Source: Clostridium sp. CAG:510 (GTDB lineage: Bacteria > Bacillota > Clostridia > Lachnospirales > Lachnospiraceae). From it: a stretch of DNA of 53,345 nt. The position numbers and the translations under genes were made by a program. Positions 40,616 through 49,633 of the stretch are shown in pieces; position 1 is the stretch's first letter; each line of letters opens with the position of its first letter. Location of the stretch: positions 36,449 through 89,793 of the forward strand of contig FR880829.1 in assembly GCA_000434615.1 (NCBI GenBank), written 5' to 3'. Below the pieces are notes generated by a model, which was given only the letters and a program-made list of their open reading frames with translations, was not told the origin of the DNA and did not search any database.

Positions 40616-41423
40616 ATTCTTCTTGCACCTCCATCGCGACCTGCAGGTCGCCAATTCCTTCATGTATCACTGTTATCCTGTTTTCGCCAAAGCCGGCAAA
40701 AAGGAACCGTTCCGTTTCAAAATCACTAAATCCGTACAGATCTCGCACGAAAACGTTTCGATTTGTGTATTCTGCGATACAGAACGGGGTCTGTGTGGTA
40801 TCGATCACTACTCTATGCCCCGCTTCGATGTCTACCTGCAGTTTTCCGGATGCCACCACCTTGCCGTCTACCCGGTGTACCCACATTGGATTTTTACATG
40901 GGCCTAAAATGGACAGCCTTATCGGGCTGTCCTCTGTGCTTTCACATGTCCATTTTAACGTGCCGCGCTCCGTATCCGTATACACGTAGTTGTACGAATA
41001 TGGGTATTTCTTGCTGTTTGCCGGTTGCTTCGGTTTTTCCAGTGATATTTTTTTATACCAGGTAGTCAGTCCGGCAAAGGTGAGCTCGGTCTGCAGTCCC
41101 ACCGTTTCCAGCTCTGTCTTGGTTGCTTTTGTGATATATACCTGCATGTAGTAGGTGCCCGCCGGTGTGGTATATTCCAGCACCAGCGGGCTGTGCTGAA
41201 TGAATTTCGCAAATCGGTTAAATTCTTCGTATCCGCTGAATGCTACCTTACATGTAGGTGCTTTCTGCTTCAGGACGTCCTTCGTTACTTTGAACCGGTT
41301 TCCCACCTGAATATAGGTCTGCTTCCGTTCTCCGCCCAGCCCTTTAGGACTGTGAAGGAAGCTGTCCAATTCGTTCATATTCCAGGTATCGCCCCTTGCG
41401 TTGATTAGCTTAAATTCCCTCAA
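40602..41423 (-). CDS. Distal tail protein (Dit)
   Basis: A 273-residue protein with a TTG start and GGAGGCGAGG upstream. LINARGDTWNMNELDSFLHS PKGLG... and YMQVYITKATKTELETVGLQ are the Dit N-terminal ring pattern; the C-terminal galectin-like region has GHRVVIDTTQ. Dit forms the hexameric hub at the tail tip. Its place between the tape measure and the baseplate gene supports the call. Confidence 0.88.
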   Translation of the reverse strand: MREFKLINARGDTWNMNELDSFLHSPKGLGGERKQTYIQVGNRFKVTKDVLKQKAPTCKVAFSGYEEFNRFAKFIQHSPLVLEYTTPAGTYYMQVYITKATKTELETVGLQTELTFAGLTTWYKKISLEKPKQPANSKKYPYSYNYVYTDTERGTLKWTCESTEDSPIRLSILGPCKNPMWVHRVDGKVVASGKLQVDIEAGHRVVIDTTQTPFCIAEYTNRNVFVRDLYGFSDFETERFLFAGFGENRITVIHEGIGDLQVAMEVQEEYAVV

Positions 41424-41435
41424 TGTCCTCGCCTC

Positions 41436-44400
41436 CTATTCAAATGCTTCGCCCAGCTTTCTGTCTATGGCGCTGGCTATGCCGCTTAAATCTGCCCGGT
41501 CTATCGCGTTGTCAATAACTTCCTGCACTGCTTCCGTGACCTTGTCCTGTCCTGCCCGGATACCGGTGGCAATGCTCTCCGGAATTTTGGCGCCCAATGC
41601 GGAAAAAACTTCGCTGCTTCCGTCGTCCACAATCACCAGCTTCTTTTCAATGCCCTCGCTTGCGGCATCTATCAGTCCTGCTGCCGCCGTCTGCATTTCC
41701 GGCTTTTTCTCATTTACACCGGTCACCATACTGTCGATGCCGTCGGAATTGGTCTCCGCCATTTCTGTCAATTTTGTGGCCAGTGTTTCCTTCAGGTCAT
41801 CATATGACGTTTCCGTGTCCGTTTTCATCTGACCGTAGGTATCCGACTGCGTTTGTAGAATGTCTGCCATCTGCTCCCCGTATCCGGTTGCAAAATCACC
41901 CATAATGTCAGACAGCTCGCCTCTGGCCTCCAGCATCTCCTTGTAGCTGGCTATCACATCCGCATAGGCATCTGCATCATTCTTGGACGCTTCCACCAGT
42001 TCATGCAGATAGCTGGCTCCCTGTATGCCAAGGCTCTGAATATCTGCCAGTAGATTCTCGTCCAATAAATCTTCCTGTGCCAGCTTGTTTGCCGCAATCA
42101 AATCATCTTTGTACTGTGTGTAGGCATCTGTCTGCGTCTGTAGGTTTTTAGACATCTGCTCCACGGACATGTCCGATTTATTGGACAACTCTTCAAACAA
42201 TCCTACCTGCTTTTTCAAGGACTCTTCCGCTTCCTCGGATGCCTTGGCATATTCTGTCTGCAGCTTCTGGATGCTCTCCGCCACGTCTCCGGATACGGTG
42301 ATTGTCTGCCCGCCGTATTCGATCTGTGCCACCGTCACATTCTGCAGTGCTGCTGCCTGTCCTTCCCATACTTCCGTCAGTTCTGCATTCTTTTCCTTTA
42401 CTTCCCCCACTTTGGCGGCATTTTCTTCATACTGGGCATTCAGCTCTAACAGTGCTTCGTTTTCTTCATACAGCCGGTTTAATTCTTCATCTTCGCCCGC
42501 GGATCGTTCCATGCCTTTTTCGCTCAGTTCCACGATACGGGCAAGGGTCTGCTCGTAGTTGGCATCCAACTCCAGCATCTTCTCCCGGATGTTCTGCATG
42601 CTGACTTCCGCATCTGCCTGTGCTTCCGTCAGATCGATGCTTTCCTGCTTCGCCTGATTGATGTCTTCCTGTGACTTTGCCGCTTCCGCCTGTTTTAGAA
42701 ATGCTTCCGTGCTTTCCTCCAGGTATCCGGTTTCTTCATTTATGGCGAGGTTTAAGCTCGGGTACATCTGGTTTAGCAGCGCCACCCGGTTTGCCAGGTC
42801 TGTCTTTTCCTCTGCGTTCAGCTTTTCCCGTTTGTTCAGTTCCTCGACGGAGCGGATCAGGACACTGGCACGCTGTGATGTCTGCGTGTATGCGTCGTTT
42901 TCCTCGTAAATGGCATCTATCTTGTCTTTGGTAGCCTTTGTCGATTCCTTTATCAGCTCAATTTCTTTCTTGATCTCCGTCTGCTCTGACTGGCTGGATG
43001 CAATGTATACCGATACAGCGCCCACCAGTGCTCCCAGTGCCGCCGTGCTGCCAACTACCAGCGGGTTTGTAACCGCCGTGACCGCCTTAAACGCTGCCAC
43101 GGCTGCTGTTACACCCGCTATTGCCGTTGCGGCCGTTCCCAGTCCCGCCACCACAACAGCCACTGCCTGTACCACCTGCGGATGCTCCTGCACAAATTCT
43201 GTTGCCCATGTAAATGCGTCTGTGCCCGTGTTATACAGTTCTTTTAGTGTGGGATTTAATTCGTTGCCTATGGCTATCTGCAGGTTCTGAGATGCAATCT
43301 GCATTCGCTTTTCTGCGTATTCGGTGGTATCCGTCATCTTCTGGAATGCTGCCTCTGTGGCTCCGGTGCTGTTCTCCATCTGTTCCAGGACAGAATTAAA
43401 TTTCTCGGCACCGCTTCCCAGAATGGACAGGGCTCCTACACCGGCTTCCGAGCTGGACCACAGCTCATTAAATGCCGCGCTGTCATTGTTTACCGACTCG
43501 CCCAGTATCTCAATCACATCGCCCAGACTAAGTCCCTGCTCCATCAGCTCACCAAACGACATGCCTGTTTCTTCTTTCAGTATCTTGCCTACCGTGCTGC
43601 CGCTGTCGCCTAACTCATTCAGCATGCCCTTTATGTATGTGGTAGACTCCGCCGCTTTGATACCATTTGCGGTAAGGATGGCATATGACGAGGAAAGCTG
43701 GTCCATATTCACGTTGTAGGCGGCCGCTATGGGAATGACCTTACCCATATTTGCTGCCAGCTCATTTACTGTAACCTTACCAAGGTTCTGCGTGGTTATC
43801 AGGGCATCCGCTACGTGCGTGGACTGCTCAGCTTCCATCTTGTAGGCATTCATGGCCGTAGTCAGGATGTCCACGGATGTTGTAGCATCCGTATAACCAC
43901 CAATAGCCAGCTTCGTGGCATCCGCCACAAAGCCTACTGTATTTGCCGTATCCTGTCCGGCTGATATCGCATTGTATGCCGCATCGGCCAGGTCGTTTGA
44001 AGATTGCACCAGCACCGTGGATTGTTCCATGAGTTGTGCCGCCATATCGGACTGCGTCACCTTGGCTTCGTCTGCGATGGTGTAGACCTTTGCCATGTTC
44101 GTCTCATAGGCAGCCGCCTCTTTGGAGCACTCCATCAGAGCATCCTTTATTTTGTCAATCTCCGCTGCAATCCCCGAAGCTGCCAGAGCTCCGGCAAGGT
44201 TTTCCACAGCCGACACCGTCTTTTCCCCAAATCCCTGTGTTTCTTCGGTTGCTTCCTTTACTTTTTTTCCATACTGGTCTATGGATGTGGCACACCCGTC
44301 TGCACTGTCTGCCGCTTCCGCCAGATAGTCTCTGGTATTGTCCAGCTCCCGTTCCATACCCACCAGTTCTGCCTGGGATGTATTCAGGGCAGTGGTGTAC

Positions 44401-44852
44401 TTGGTAACACTGGCGTCCATTTTTTCATACTGCTGCCCCGCCAGCTTTAACTGCGTGGATGCCTTTTCGACTTCTGTCTGCTGCTGTTCCAGTGCCTCCG
44501 CTGTCGTATCTGTTGCATTTTTCATGCTTTCCAGCTTCTTTTCCGCATCCTTTAACGATACGGTATACAGCTCTACCTTCCGGCGGGCTTCCGTTCTGGC
44601 ATCCTCCGCCGCTTTCAGCACCTTTTCCTGTGCCTTTACTTTTTCATTTTGCGCTTCGATCTGCCGGGTGAGAATTTCCTGCTTTGCCCGCAGGGCTTCT
44701 GTGCTGTTGGCATTTTCCTTATACGTTTCCGTACACAGTTTCATTTCCGCCCGAAGCTCTGCTTGCTCTGCTTTGATGGACCGTATGGATTCGTTGTATT
44801 CTTTTACGCCTTCAATTACAATCTTGCTTCCGATTGTATTTTTTGCCGCCAC
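41436..44852 (-). CDS. Tail tape measure protein
   Basis: A 1138-residue protein (GTG start). An N-terminal coiled coil (~10-200; KAEQAELRAEMKLC onward), the conserved TMP region (residues ~250-480: DAAYNAISAGQDTANTVGFV), a hydrophobic stretch (~560-610: VVVAGLGTAATAIAGVTAAV), and a C-terminal coiled coil. No lysozyme domain. TMP sets tail length. It is the largest gene of the prophage and follows the two-frame chaperone. Confidence 0.97.
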   Translation of the reverse strand: MAAKNTIGSKIVIEGVKEYNESIRSIKAEQAELRAEMKLCTETYKENANSTEALRAKQEILTRQIEAQNEKVKAQEKVLKAAEDARTEARRKVELYTVSLKDAEKKLESMKNATDTTAEALEQQQTEVEKASTQLKLAGQQYEKMDASVTKYTTALNTSQAELVGMERELDNTRDYLAEAADSADGCATSIDQYGKKVKEATEETQGFGEKTVSAVENLAGALAASGIAAEIDKIKDALMECSKEAAAYETNMAKVYTIADEAKVTQSDMAAQLMEQSTVLVQSSNDLADAAYNAISAGQDTANTVGFVADATKLAIGGYTDATTSVDILTTAMNAYKMEAEQSTHVADALITTQNLGKVTVNELAANMGKVIPIAAAYNVNMDQLSSSYAILTANGIKAAESTTYIKGMLNELGDSGSTVGKILKEETGMSFGELMEQGLSLGDVIEILGESVNNDSAAFNELWSSSEAGVGALSILGSGAEKFNSVLEQMENSTGATEAAFQKMTDTTEYAEKRMQIASQNLQIAIGNELNPTLKELYNTGTDAFTWATEFVQEHPQVVQAVAVVVAGLGTAATAIAGVTAAVAAFKAVTAVTNPLVVGSTAALGALVGAVSVYIASSQSEQTEIKKEIELIKESTKATKDKIDAIYEENDAYTQTSQRASVLIRSVEELNKREKLNAEEKTDLANRVALLNQMYPSLNLAINEETGYLEESTEAFLKQAEAAKSQEDINQAKQESIDLTEAQADAEVSMQNIREKMLELDANYEQTLARIVELSEKGMERSAGEDEELNRLYEENEALLELNAQYEENAAKVGEVKEKNAELTEVWEGQAAALQNVTVAQIEYGGQTITVSGDVAESIQKLQTEYAKASEEAEESLKKQVGLFEELSNKSDMSVEQMSKNLQTQTDAYTQYKDDLIAANKLAQEDLLDENLLADIQSLGIQGASYLHELVEASKNDADAYADVIASYKEMLEARGELSDIMGDFATGYGEQMADILQTQSDTYGQMKTDTETSYDDLKETLATKLTEMAETNSDGIDSMVTGVNEKKPEMQTAAAGLIDAASEGIEKKLVIVDDGSSEVFSALGAKIPESIATGIRAGQDKVTEAVQEVIDNAIDRADLSGIASAIDRKLGEAFE

Positions 44853-44863
44853 CGTCTCACCTC

Positions 44864-45118
44864 CTATAAATCAAAGATGGAGTCCTTTTCCTCGGGCTCC
44901 GCATCCTCTGTCTTGTATAGCATTTTCTGTGTGTCAAAATTATGGACCTTTTTATACGTGTCGAATATATCCAGCCACTTGCCCATCGGCAAAAGATAGA
45001 CCTCGCTTTCCGAATAGCCCATTTTCGCCATACCGATATAAATAATCCAGGCTACGTCTATCGGCTGTTCTTCTTTCTTTTTTTCCGCTCCTGGCTTTAT
45101 TTTTTTGAAATAAAACAC
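44864..45118 (-). CDS. Tail assembly chaperone, downstream frame (T part)
   Basis: An open frame of 84 codons whose first ~8 codons overlap the end of the preceding chaperone gene. The slippery heptamer A-AAA-AAA directly before the stop of the upstream frame allows a -1 shift into this frame (IKPGAEKKKEEQPIDVAWII). This is the usual gpG-gpGT arrangement. It is likely made only as the fusion; an independent ATG lies at 45118 but has no good ribosome site. Confidence 0.85.
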   Translation of the reverse strand: MFYFKKIKPGAEKKKEEQPIDVAWIIYIGMAKMGYSESEVYLLPMGKWLDIFDTYKKVHNFDTQKMLYKTEDAEPEEKDSIFDL

Positions 45119-45453
45119 CTCTTATACGCGTTATGGATATAACCGGCAAGGAGGGTAAAAGGCATGTCTGCATCAAGCATCACCTCGTTTACATCAATAT
45201 CTGCCTTTTCTCCCATTGCCTCCAGCTTCCTTACGCCCTCCCGTATCATTACCGGAAGGGCAAACATAATCGCTTTCATGTCGGGTTCTGTTTTATTAAA
45301 TTTTCCCGCTTCCGTTTCCTCCACTCCCAGCAGTTTCCGTTCAAACGTGCCGATAGAGCCATATTCCTCCTGAATTTCATTCAGGGCGAAAATATCGCAC
45401 CACAGCGGCACCTTTTTGCCTGCCAGTGTGATAAATATAGGCTTTTCTACCAT
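45097..45453 (-). CDS. Tail assembly chaperone, upstream frame (G part)
   Basis: A 118-residue protein (MVEKPIFITLAGKKVPLWCD) with GGAGG upstream. It is acidic and helical, like siphophage gpG-type chaperones, and ends at a TAA that follows SKK. It lies between the major tail protein and the tape measure. With a -1 shift on the final AAAAAAA the product becomes ~194 residues long. Confidence 0.85.
   Translation of the reverse strand: MVEKPIFITLAGKKVPLWCDIFALNEIQEEYGSIGTFERKLLGVEETEAGKFNKTEPDMKAIMFALPVMIREGVRKLEAMGEKADIDVNEVMLDADMPFTLLAGYIHNAYKRCFISKK
45100..45106 (-). promoter_or_regulatory. -1 programmed frameshift slippery site
   Basis: On the minus strand the codons TCA-AAA-AAA-TAA contain A-AAA-AAA directly before the stop. 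Slipping one base back continues as ATA-AAG-CCA, which is the frame of the downstream chaperone open frame. Confidence 0.8.
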
Positions 45454-45473
45454 TTTCTTAACCTCCGATATAT

Positions 45474-45511
45474 GCCAAAAAGAAAGGAAGCACTTTGCGG
45501 GTGCTTCCTTT
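45474..45511 (-). terminator. Terminator after the major tail protein
   Basis: A perfect 11-bp stem (45483-45493 with 45501-45511) around a 7-base loop, with TTTCTTTTT on the minus strand. High-expression major tail genes commonly end like this. Confidence 0.85.
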
Positions 45512-45532
45512 TATTCCGGTGCTTTGTTCTGT

Positions 45533-46327
45533 TTAGCCTGTGATGATGTATTCTTCGGCCATCACCGCAGAATCTGCCTTGCCGGTTGCTGTATTGACTG
45601 CTTTCAGCATGGTACGTTTACTGATGGCAATGGCTGCGCTGGTTGCCTTGGTTCCGTTTGTTTTGCTTGGCGTTGTGCCGTCGGTAGTGTAATAAATGGT
45701 ACCGTTGTCACTTGCCGTCAGAACCACGCTCTGGGCTTCCGCATAGGTGCCGCCCTTTACGGATGCCACCGGCTTTGCGGCCTGCTCTGCCACGCCTAAC
45801 TGCTGCTTGAGCCAGGCGATGGCTTCCTCTTCCGTATCACATACCTTTCGTGTCATCCAGTCTCCATTTTCTTCCGGCATTGCTTTACCGGATACAGTGG
45901 GAGTTTTGAATGTCAGATTTTCGCCCTGGGTTTCATAGCTGTTGCTTCCTTCGCTGTAAGTCACACGGTACAGGATGCATGCCACGCACTTATCCACTCC
46001 GTCAATGTCCTCATTGGTAAAAAATCCATATCCCACTTCGTTTTCTTTATCCTTGGAATTGCGCAGCTCTTCCCCGTTCTCTTCGTCCACCGTGTGGCCG
46101 AACATAACCACTGCTGCTTTCGCCGGCAGGGTTGTGGTGCCCATACTCACATCCGCATACTTCAGCTTCTTGACATTGCGGGCAAGCATGTTGTCACCAT
46201 ATACGGATGATTCGGAATACTGCGGGTTTACTTCGGTTGTCATGGCTTTTCCGCAGACAAAGCCATCACTGTACGTTTTGTATCCGGTTCTTCTTGCGAT
46301 TACCGGTGTGCTCAAACCAAAATTCAT
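45533..46327 (-). CDS. Major tail protein with C-terminal chitobiase-like surface domain
   Basis: A 264-residue protein. Residues 1-~180 have the phi13-type major tail protein pattern (GYKTYSDGFVCGKAMTTEVN; FGHTVDEENGEELRNSKDKE). Residues ~185-264 (PVASVKGGTYAEAQSVVLTA; TIYYTTDGTTPSK) match the chitobiase/beta-hexosaminidase C-terminal Ig-like fold, a decoration expected to stud the tail tube. AAGGAGG precedes the ATG. A terminator follows. Confidence 0.9.
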   Translation of the reverse strand: MNFGLSTPVIARRTGYKTYSDGFVCGKAMTTEVNPQYSESSVYGDNMLARNVKKLKYADVSMGTTTLPAKAAVVMFGHTVDEENGEELRNSKDKENEVGYGFFTNEDIDGVDKCVACILYRVTYSEGSNSYETQGENLTFKTPTVSGKAMPEENGDWMTRKVCDTEEEAIAWLKQQLGVAEQAAKPVASVKGGTYAEAQSVVLTASDNGTIYYTTDGTTPSKTNGTKATSAAIAISKRTMLKAVNTATGKADSAVMAEEYIITG

Positions 46328-46329
46328 GT

Positions 46330-46695
46330 TTATTTCCTCCTTGATTCTAAATAATTAACCTCAAACACGGTATGCCGTGTCCGGTCATATCCTGTAATGG
46401 CATCCTCAATCCAGCTCCGTATGGATGTCACGCTGAACCCCTGTTCCTCCAGATAATCGCGTATGGTATGCTTATCTTTCATATAGGGATATTCCTTCGG
46501 CGTAAAGTACGAAATCTGCAGATATGCAACGTCCGCTTCGACGCCGTTATCTGCTCTTGTGTCCGGTCTCTCATCCTCATATACAAACACTATATATCTG
46601 GATGCACTGTTTATTCCGGTATCAGTATATATGCCCTCTTCTACTTCACATCCCACTTTTTTACCCAGTTCTACCATCTTATCCGTCAGATCCAT
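46330..46695 (-). CDS. Phage tail completion/terminator protein
   Basis: A 121-residue protein; start at 46695 with AAGGAGA upstream. It is acidic (LTDKMVELGKKVGCEVEEGI; FVYEDERPDTRADNG), in the place of the tail terminator between the gp10-like protein and the major tail protein. The family is by position. Confidence 0.65.
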   Translation of the reverse strand: MDLTDKMVELGKKVGCEVEEGIYTDTGINSASRYIVFVYEDERPDTRADNGVEADVAYLQISYFTPKEYPYMKDKHTIRDYLEEQGFSVTSIRSWIEDAITGYDRTRHTVFEVNYLESRRK

Positions 46696-47140
46696 GCTGT
46701 GTCTCCTTTCCGTATACTTCCTGCATTTTGGATACCACCGCTTCCTCTGCATTCCCGGTTGCATTTGCCAGGAATGGTCGCGCCGGCTGTTTTCCGGCTA
46801 TGCCATACTCCTTCCATACGGCTTTTAATGCATTGCTTACTTTTTCCTTCTTTTTCTTTCCGGTTTTCCGGTCATTGTAGCTATGCTCTGATTTGCCTGT
46901 CGGCCCTACATTGACTATATAGGCGTCGCCGTCCTTTGTCTTTTTGGGCGTTGTGGCTTTTATGGAATTCACCATGTCGGACTCTCCGGCATGCATGACT
47001 GCTGCCCTGGCGGAACGTTTCATGCTCTGTTCCATGATAGGCGCCGCTTCTGAGAGGGCTTTCATGCATATCTCTTCGGCAGATGTGTTTAATAAATCAC
47101 CTAAAAAATCGTCTGGAAAGTTTACCTCAAAAGACGACAT
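46679..47140 (-). CDS. HK97 gp10-like tail component
   Basis: A 153-residue protein: MSSFEVNFPDDFLGDLLNTS with KKTKDGDAYIVNVGPTGKS and a C-terminal GIAGKQPARPFLANATGN that matches the HK97 gp10 family. The ATG at 47140 overlaps the stop of the head-tail adaptor gene (TGATG). Acts in joining tail to head. Confidence 0.9.
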   Translation of the reverse strand: MSSFEVNFPDDFLGDLLNTSAEEICMKALSEAAPIMEQSMKRSARAAVMHAGESDMVNSIKATTPKKTKDGDAYIVNVGPTGKSEHSYNDRKTGKKKKEKVSNALKAVWKEYGIAGKQPARPFLANATGNAEEAVVSKMQEVYGKETQHGSDG

Positions 47141-47475
47141 CACTCCACCTCCTGCAGTATCAGCTCTATCTCGTCGTCATCCACCCGGTATGTCCGGTAA
47201 ATCCGGTACATATCAGTGTCCAGTTCCACCATGGACGGGAATTTTCTCTTTCCGTCCTCTTTCACAACAGCGGCTGCCTTAAAGTCCTCGTAGTTCACGT
47301 AAACGGACAGAGCCAGCTTGACGCCTACCCTGTCCGCTTCATAAAACTCACTTCGCTTCACACTTTCAATCCGGGCGAAACACTCGGATTCCTGAATGGT
47401 TGTTTCCTGTGCGACTGCGTTCTCACGCCTGATGTCTCTGACTAACAGCGTAATCACATCATTCATTGCCCTCAT
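47140..47475 (-). CDS. Head-tail adaptor (head closure) protein
   Basis: A 111-residue protein: NDVITLLVRDIRRENAV..., YEADRVGVKLALSVYVNYED, typical of the SPP1 gp16/HK97 gp7 type head closure family, which binds below the connector. Overlaps the upstream gene by 17 bases. Confidence 0.85.
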   Translation of the reverse strand: MRAMNDVITLLVRDIRRENAVAQETTIQESECFARIESVKRSEFYEADRVGVKLALSVYVNYEDFKAAAVVKEDGKRKFPSMVELDTDMYRIYRTYRVDDDEIELILQEVE

Positions 47476-47788
47476 GATTCAACCTTCCTTCCTGCAGCTT
47501 TGCGGATTTCCGCATGGCTTCTATCTGATACACATAGGCTTCCATGCAGGCATCCCTTTTGTCTTCCCGTCCCATTTTAGCCTGGCAGAAAGTTGCCACG
47601 GCTTCGGTAACTAACGGATTCGGATTTTCTGCATACACCACAGTCTCAGGAATGCCCACCCGGACCATGTCCAGGCAGGCTGTATTGATTTTCCGGTCTA
47701 TTTCACTTAGCAGTGTCTGATTTTGGGCGGCTCTTTCGCTTAGTCTTAAGGCACCAATCGCCGCATCCCTGTATTCCTGGCAGACCAT
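47459..47788 (-). CDS. Head-tail connector (gp6-like)
   Basis: A 109-residue helical protein in the place of HK97 gp6. It shares one base with the capsid stop (TAATG). KMGREDKRDACMEAYVYQIE is amphipathic. Assignment relies on position and size. Confidence 0.75.
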   Translation of the reverse strand: MVCQEYRDAAIGALRLSERAAQNQTLLSEIDRKINTACLDMVRVGIPETVVYAENPNPLVTEAVATFCQAKMGREDKRDACMEAYVYQIEAMRKSAKLQEGRLNHEGNE

Positions 47789-48999
47789 TATGCAGTAGCT
47801 GCCAGTGTTACGATGACAAAGCCGCCGTCTACGATTACGTTACCTCCGGCCATTACCTCGCCCATGATGGTAAGAAGGCCTTCTGCAAACTTATAGTCAC
47901 TGGACACTTCCACCGTGTACGGTCCGAAAAGTCCCAATTCGAAGTTCTTAGGATCACCGTAAATCATGGTCGGGATCTTTGACTTTCCCTGTGTGGACTC
48001 GGAAAGAGAGGTCAGGCCGGAATGAATAGCATATCTTGTACTTAATCCACCGTCTTTGATTGTGCCGCAGTTAGGATTTGCCTGATCGGGTACAATCTCA
48101 TATACCGGTTTCTTTTCGTTCGTGCCACGAACCTTACCGAATGCAGCAAGGTCCTTCTTGGTCAGAAGCAGTACTGCATTGCCGCCAAGCTCATCCGAGC
48201 CACCGTATGCAAAGATAATGTCGTGTAAAGTATTGGCATCAATGGTGGTGCTGCTGACCGCAAGTTCCTTGCTGATAGCTTCTTTCTTTGTATTTTCTGC
48301 AATCTTAATGCCTAAAAAGTCACCGGCATTTCCGTTTACAATCAGGTTGGAAATCTTTCTCCTTAATGCTTTAAGTGCCAATTCTCTCACTTTGGCTTCG
48401 TACGCCAGCGGAGACACACGCTTAATATTCTTGGACACATAGGCGGTTGTGCTGATCAGCTTCGGGAGGATTCTTGCCACACCGAATACCGGATCTGATT
48501 CAGGGACGGCACTTCCGTCTGTTCTGTCTCCCGCAGTAGACTCTGTCTTTACATATGCCTCTTCGTATGCGGATGCTCCGGTCAAATCAATAACTGTTAC
48601 CTGGTCAACGATGGTGGGCACCGTTTCCATGGTGTCTCTGATTTCCGATCCGTTTTTTGTAGGTTTTACCAGTGTCTCTGATGCAATGGTGGTGGCTCTT
48701 TTCTGTGTCAGTGCATTTCTTGTCTCCTCCGCACTAATCTCCATGTGCCCCGACTCCATGATTTTTCTCGCTCTGGCTTCTGCGTCTTCTCCGGAACCTT
48801 CCTCAGGGATCTTCACCTTATTTGTCAGTTTTCCTCTAAGTTCCTCTTCCTTTAAGGCTCTTGCCTCATCGGCTTCCAGATTTCTGATCTCTGCCTCGAT
48901 TTCTGCCATTCTTTCCTCGGTTACCGGCACCTCTTTGTTCTCTAATTCTGCGAGAAGTGCATTCTTTCTTTCCTGAATTTTTTTCAGTTTCTCATTCAT
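47788..48999 (-). CDS. HK97-family major capsid protein
   Basis: A 403-residue capsid protein. Residues 1-~100 are a charged coiled-coil delta domain (QERKNALLAELENKEVP...), probably removed by the adjacent protease. The rest has the HK97 fold (SETLVKPTKNGSEIRDTMET, AYVSKNIKRVSPLAYEAKVR). Upstream gene overlaps by 8 bases. Confidence 0.97.
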   Translation of the reverse strand: MNEKLKKIQERKNALLAELENKEVPVTEERMAEIEAEIRNLEADEARALKEEELRGKLTNKVKIPEEGSGEDAEARARKIMESGHMEISAEETRNALTQKRATTIASETLVKPTKNGSEIRDTMETVPTIVDQVTVIDLTGASAYEEAYVKTESTAGDRTDGSAVPESDPVFGVARILPKLISTTAYVSKNIKRVSPLAYEAKVRELALKALRRKISNLIVNGNAGDFLGIKIAENTKKEAISKELAVSSTTIDANTLHDIIFAYGGSDELGGNAVLLLTKKDLAAFGKVRGTNEKKPVYEIVPDQANPNCGTIKDGGLSTRYAIHSGLTSLSESTQGKSKIPTMIYGDPKNFELGLFGPYTVEVSSDYKFAEGLLTIMGEVMAGGNVIVDGGFVIVTLAATA

Positions 49000-49633
49000 C
49001 TTTCTTTTCCTCCATTTTTGTTGATAATTTTACTACTGCCACCAGTCTGCGCCGTTCCAGATCAGCCGCCGCTTCACGTTGTCTTTTTTCCTGAGCATCC
49101 GCCTCCAGGATAAAGTTCTTTCTGGCTTCGATTGATGTATCATCGTATGCGGGGATATCTACGGCAGAAACGTCATACAATTTTCTGACCTTTCGTACCG
49201 TCCACATATGATTTTCTTTGTCGTATGCTTCCTCCCGGATGGTAAAGCGGAAGCTCATGCGGTCTACATATCCGCCGCTTATTTCGTCGTACATTTTACG
49301 ACCCTCTTCTGTTCCGTCCAGTCTTGCCCGGATGAACAGCCCATCCTCTCTGACCTCCAGCTGCAGGGTTTTGTTCCTGGTTCTTGCCATAACCTTGCCG
49401 CCATGATTATAGTTGAAAATGACGTCCGACATATCGCATTCCTCAAATGCCCTGTCGTCAATCTGTTCCTTATACTCTGTTCCGTCAATTATGAAAAGAA
49501 CCGTAGGGCTGTTAAACCTTACGGCATATCCTTCCACCCACAATTCCTTTGTCTTGCCGTTTTCGTCCTCCAGGCTTCGTGCCTGTACCCGGAATTCACG
49601 GTCAATCCACTTTTTCCTCTGCTCCATTCCCAT
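48992..49633 (-). CDS. HK97-family prohead protease
   Basis: A 213-residue S78-type protease: LWVEGYAVRFNSPTVLF, catalytic His in FNYNHGGKVMAR and Ser in VDRMSFRF, then YDVSAVDIPAYDDTSIEAR. It overlaps the portal gene end by 32 bases. It cleaves the delta domain from the capsid protein. Confidence 0.95.
   Translation of the reverse strand: MGMEQRKKWIDREFRVQARSLEDENGKTKELWVEGYAVRFNSPTVLFIIDGTEYKEQIDDRAFEECDMSDVIFNYNHGGKVMARTRNKTLQLEVREDGLFIRARLDGTEEGRKMYDEISGGYVDRMSFRFTIREEAYDKENHMWTVRKVRKLYDVSAVDIPAYDDTSIEARKNFILEADAQEKRQREAAADLERRRLVAVVKLSTKMEEKKDE

Noticed and set aside
40602..44852. Long plus-strand open frames opposite tail genes
   Set aside because: They are shadows of strongly coding minus-strand genes, without start sites or protein-like content.
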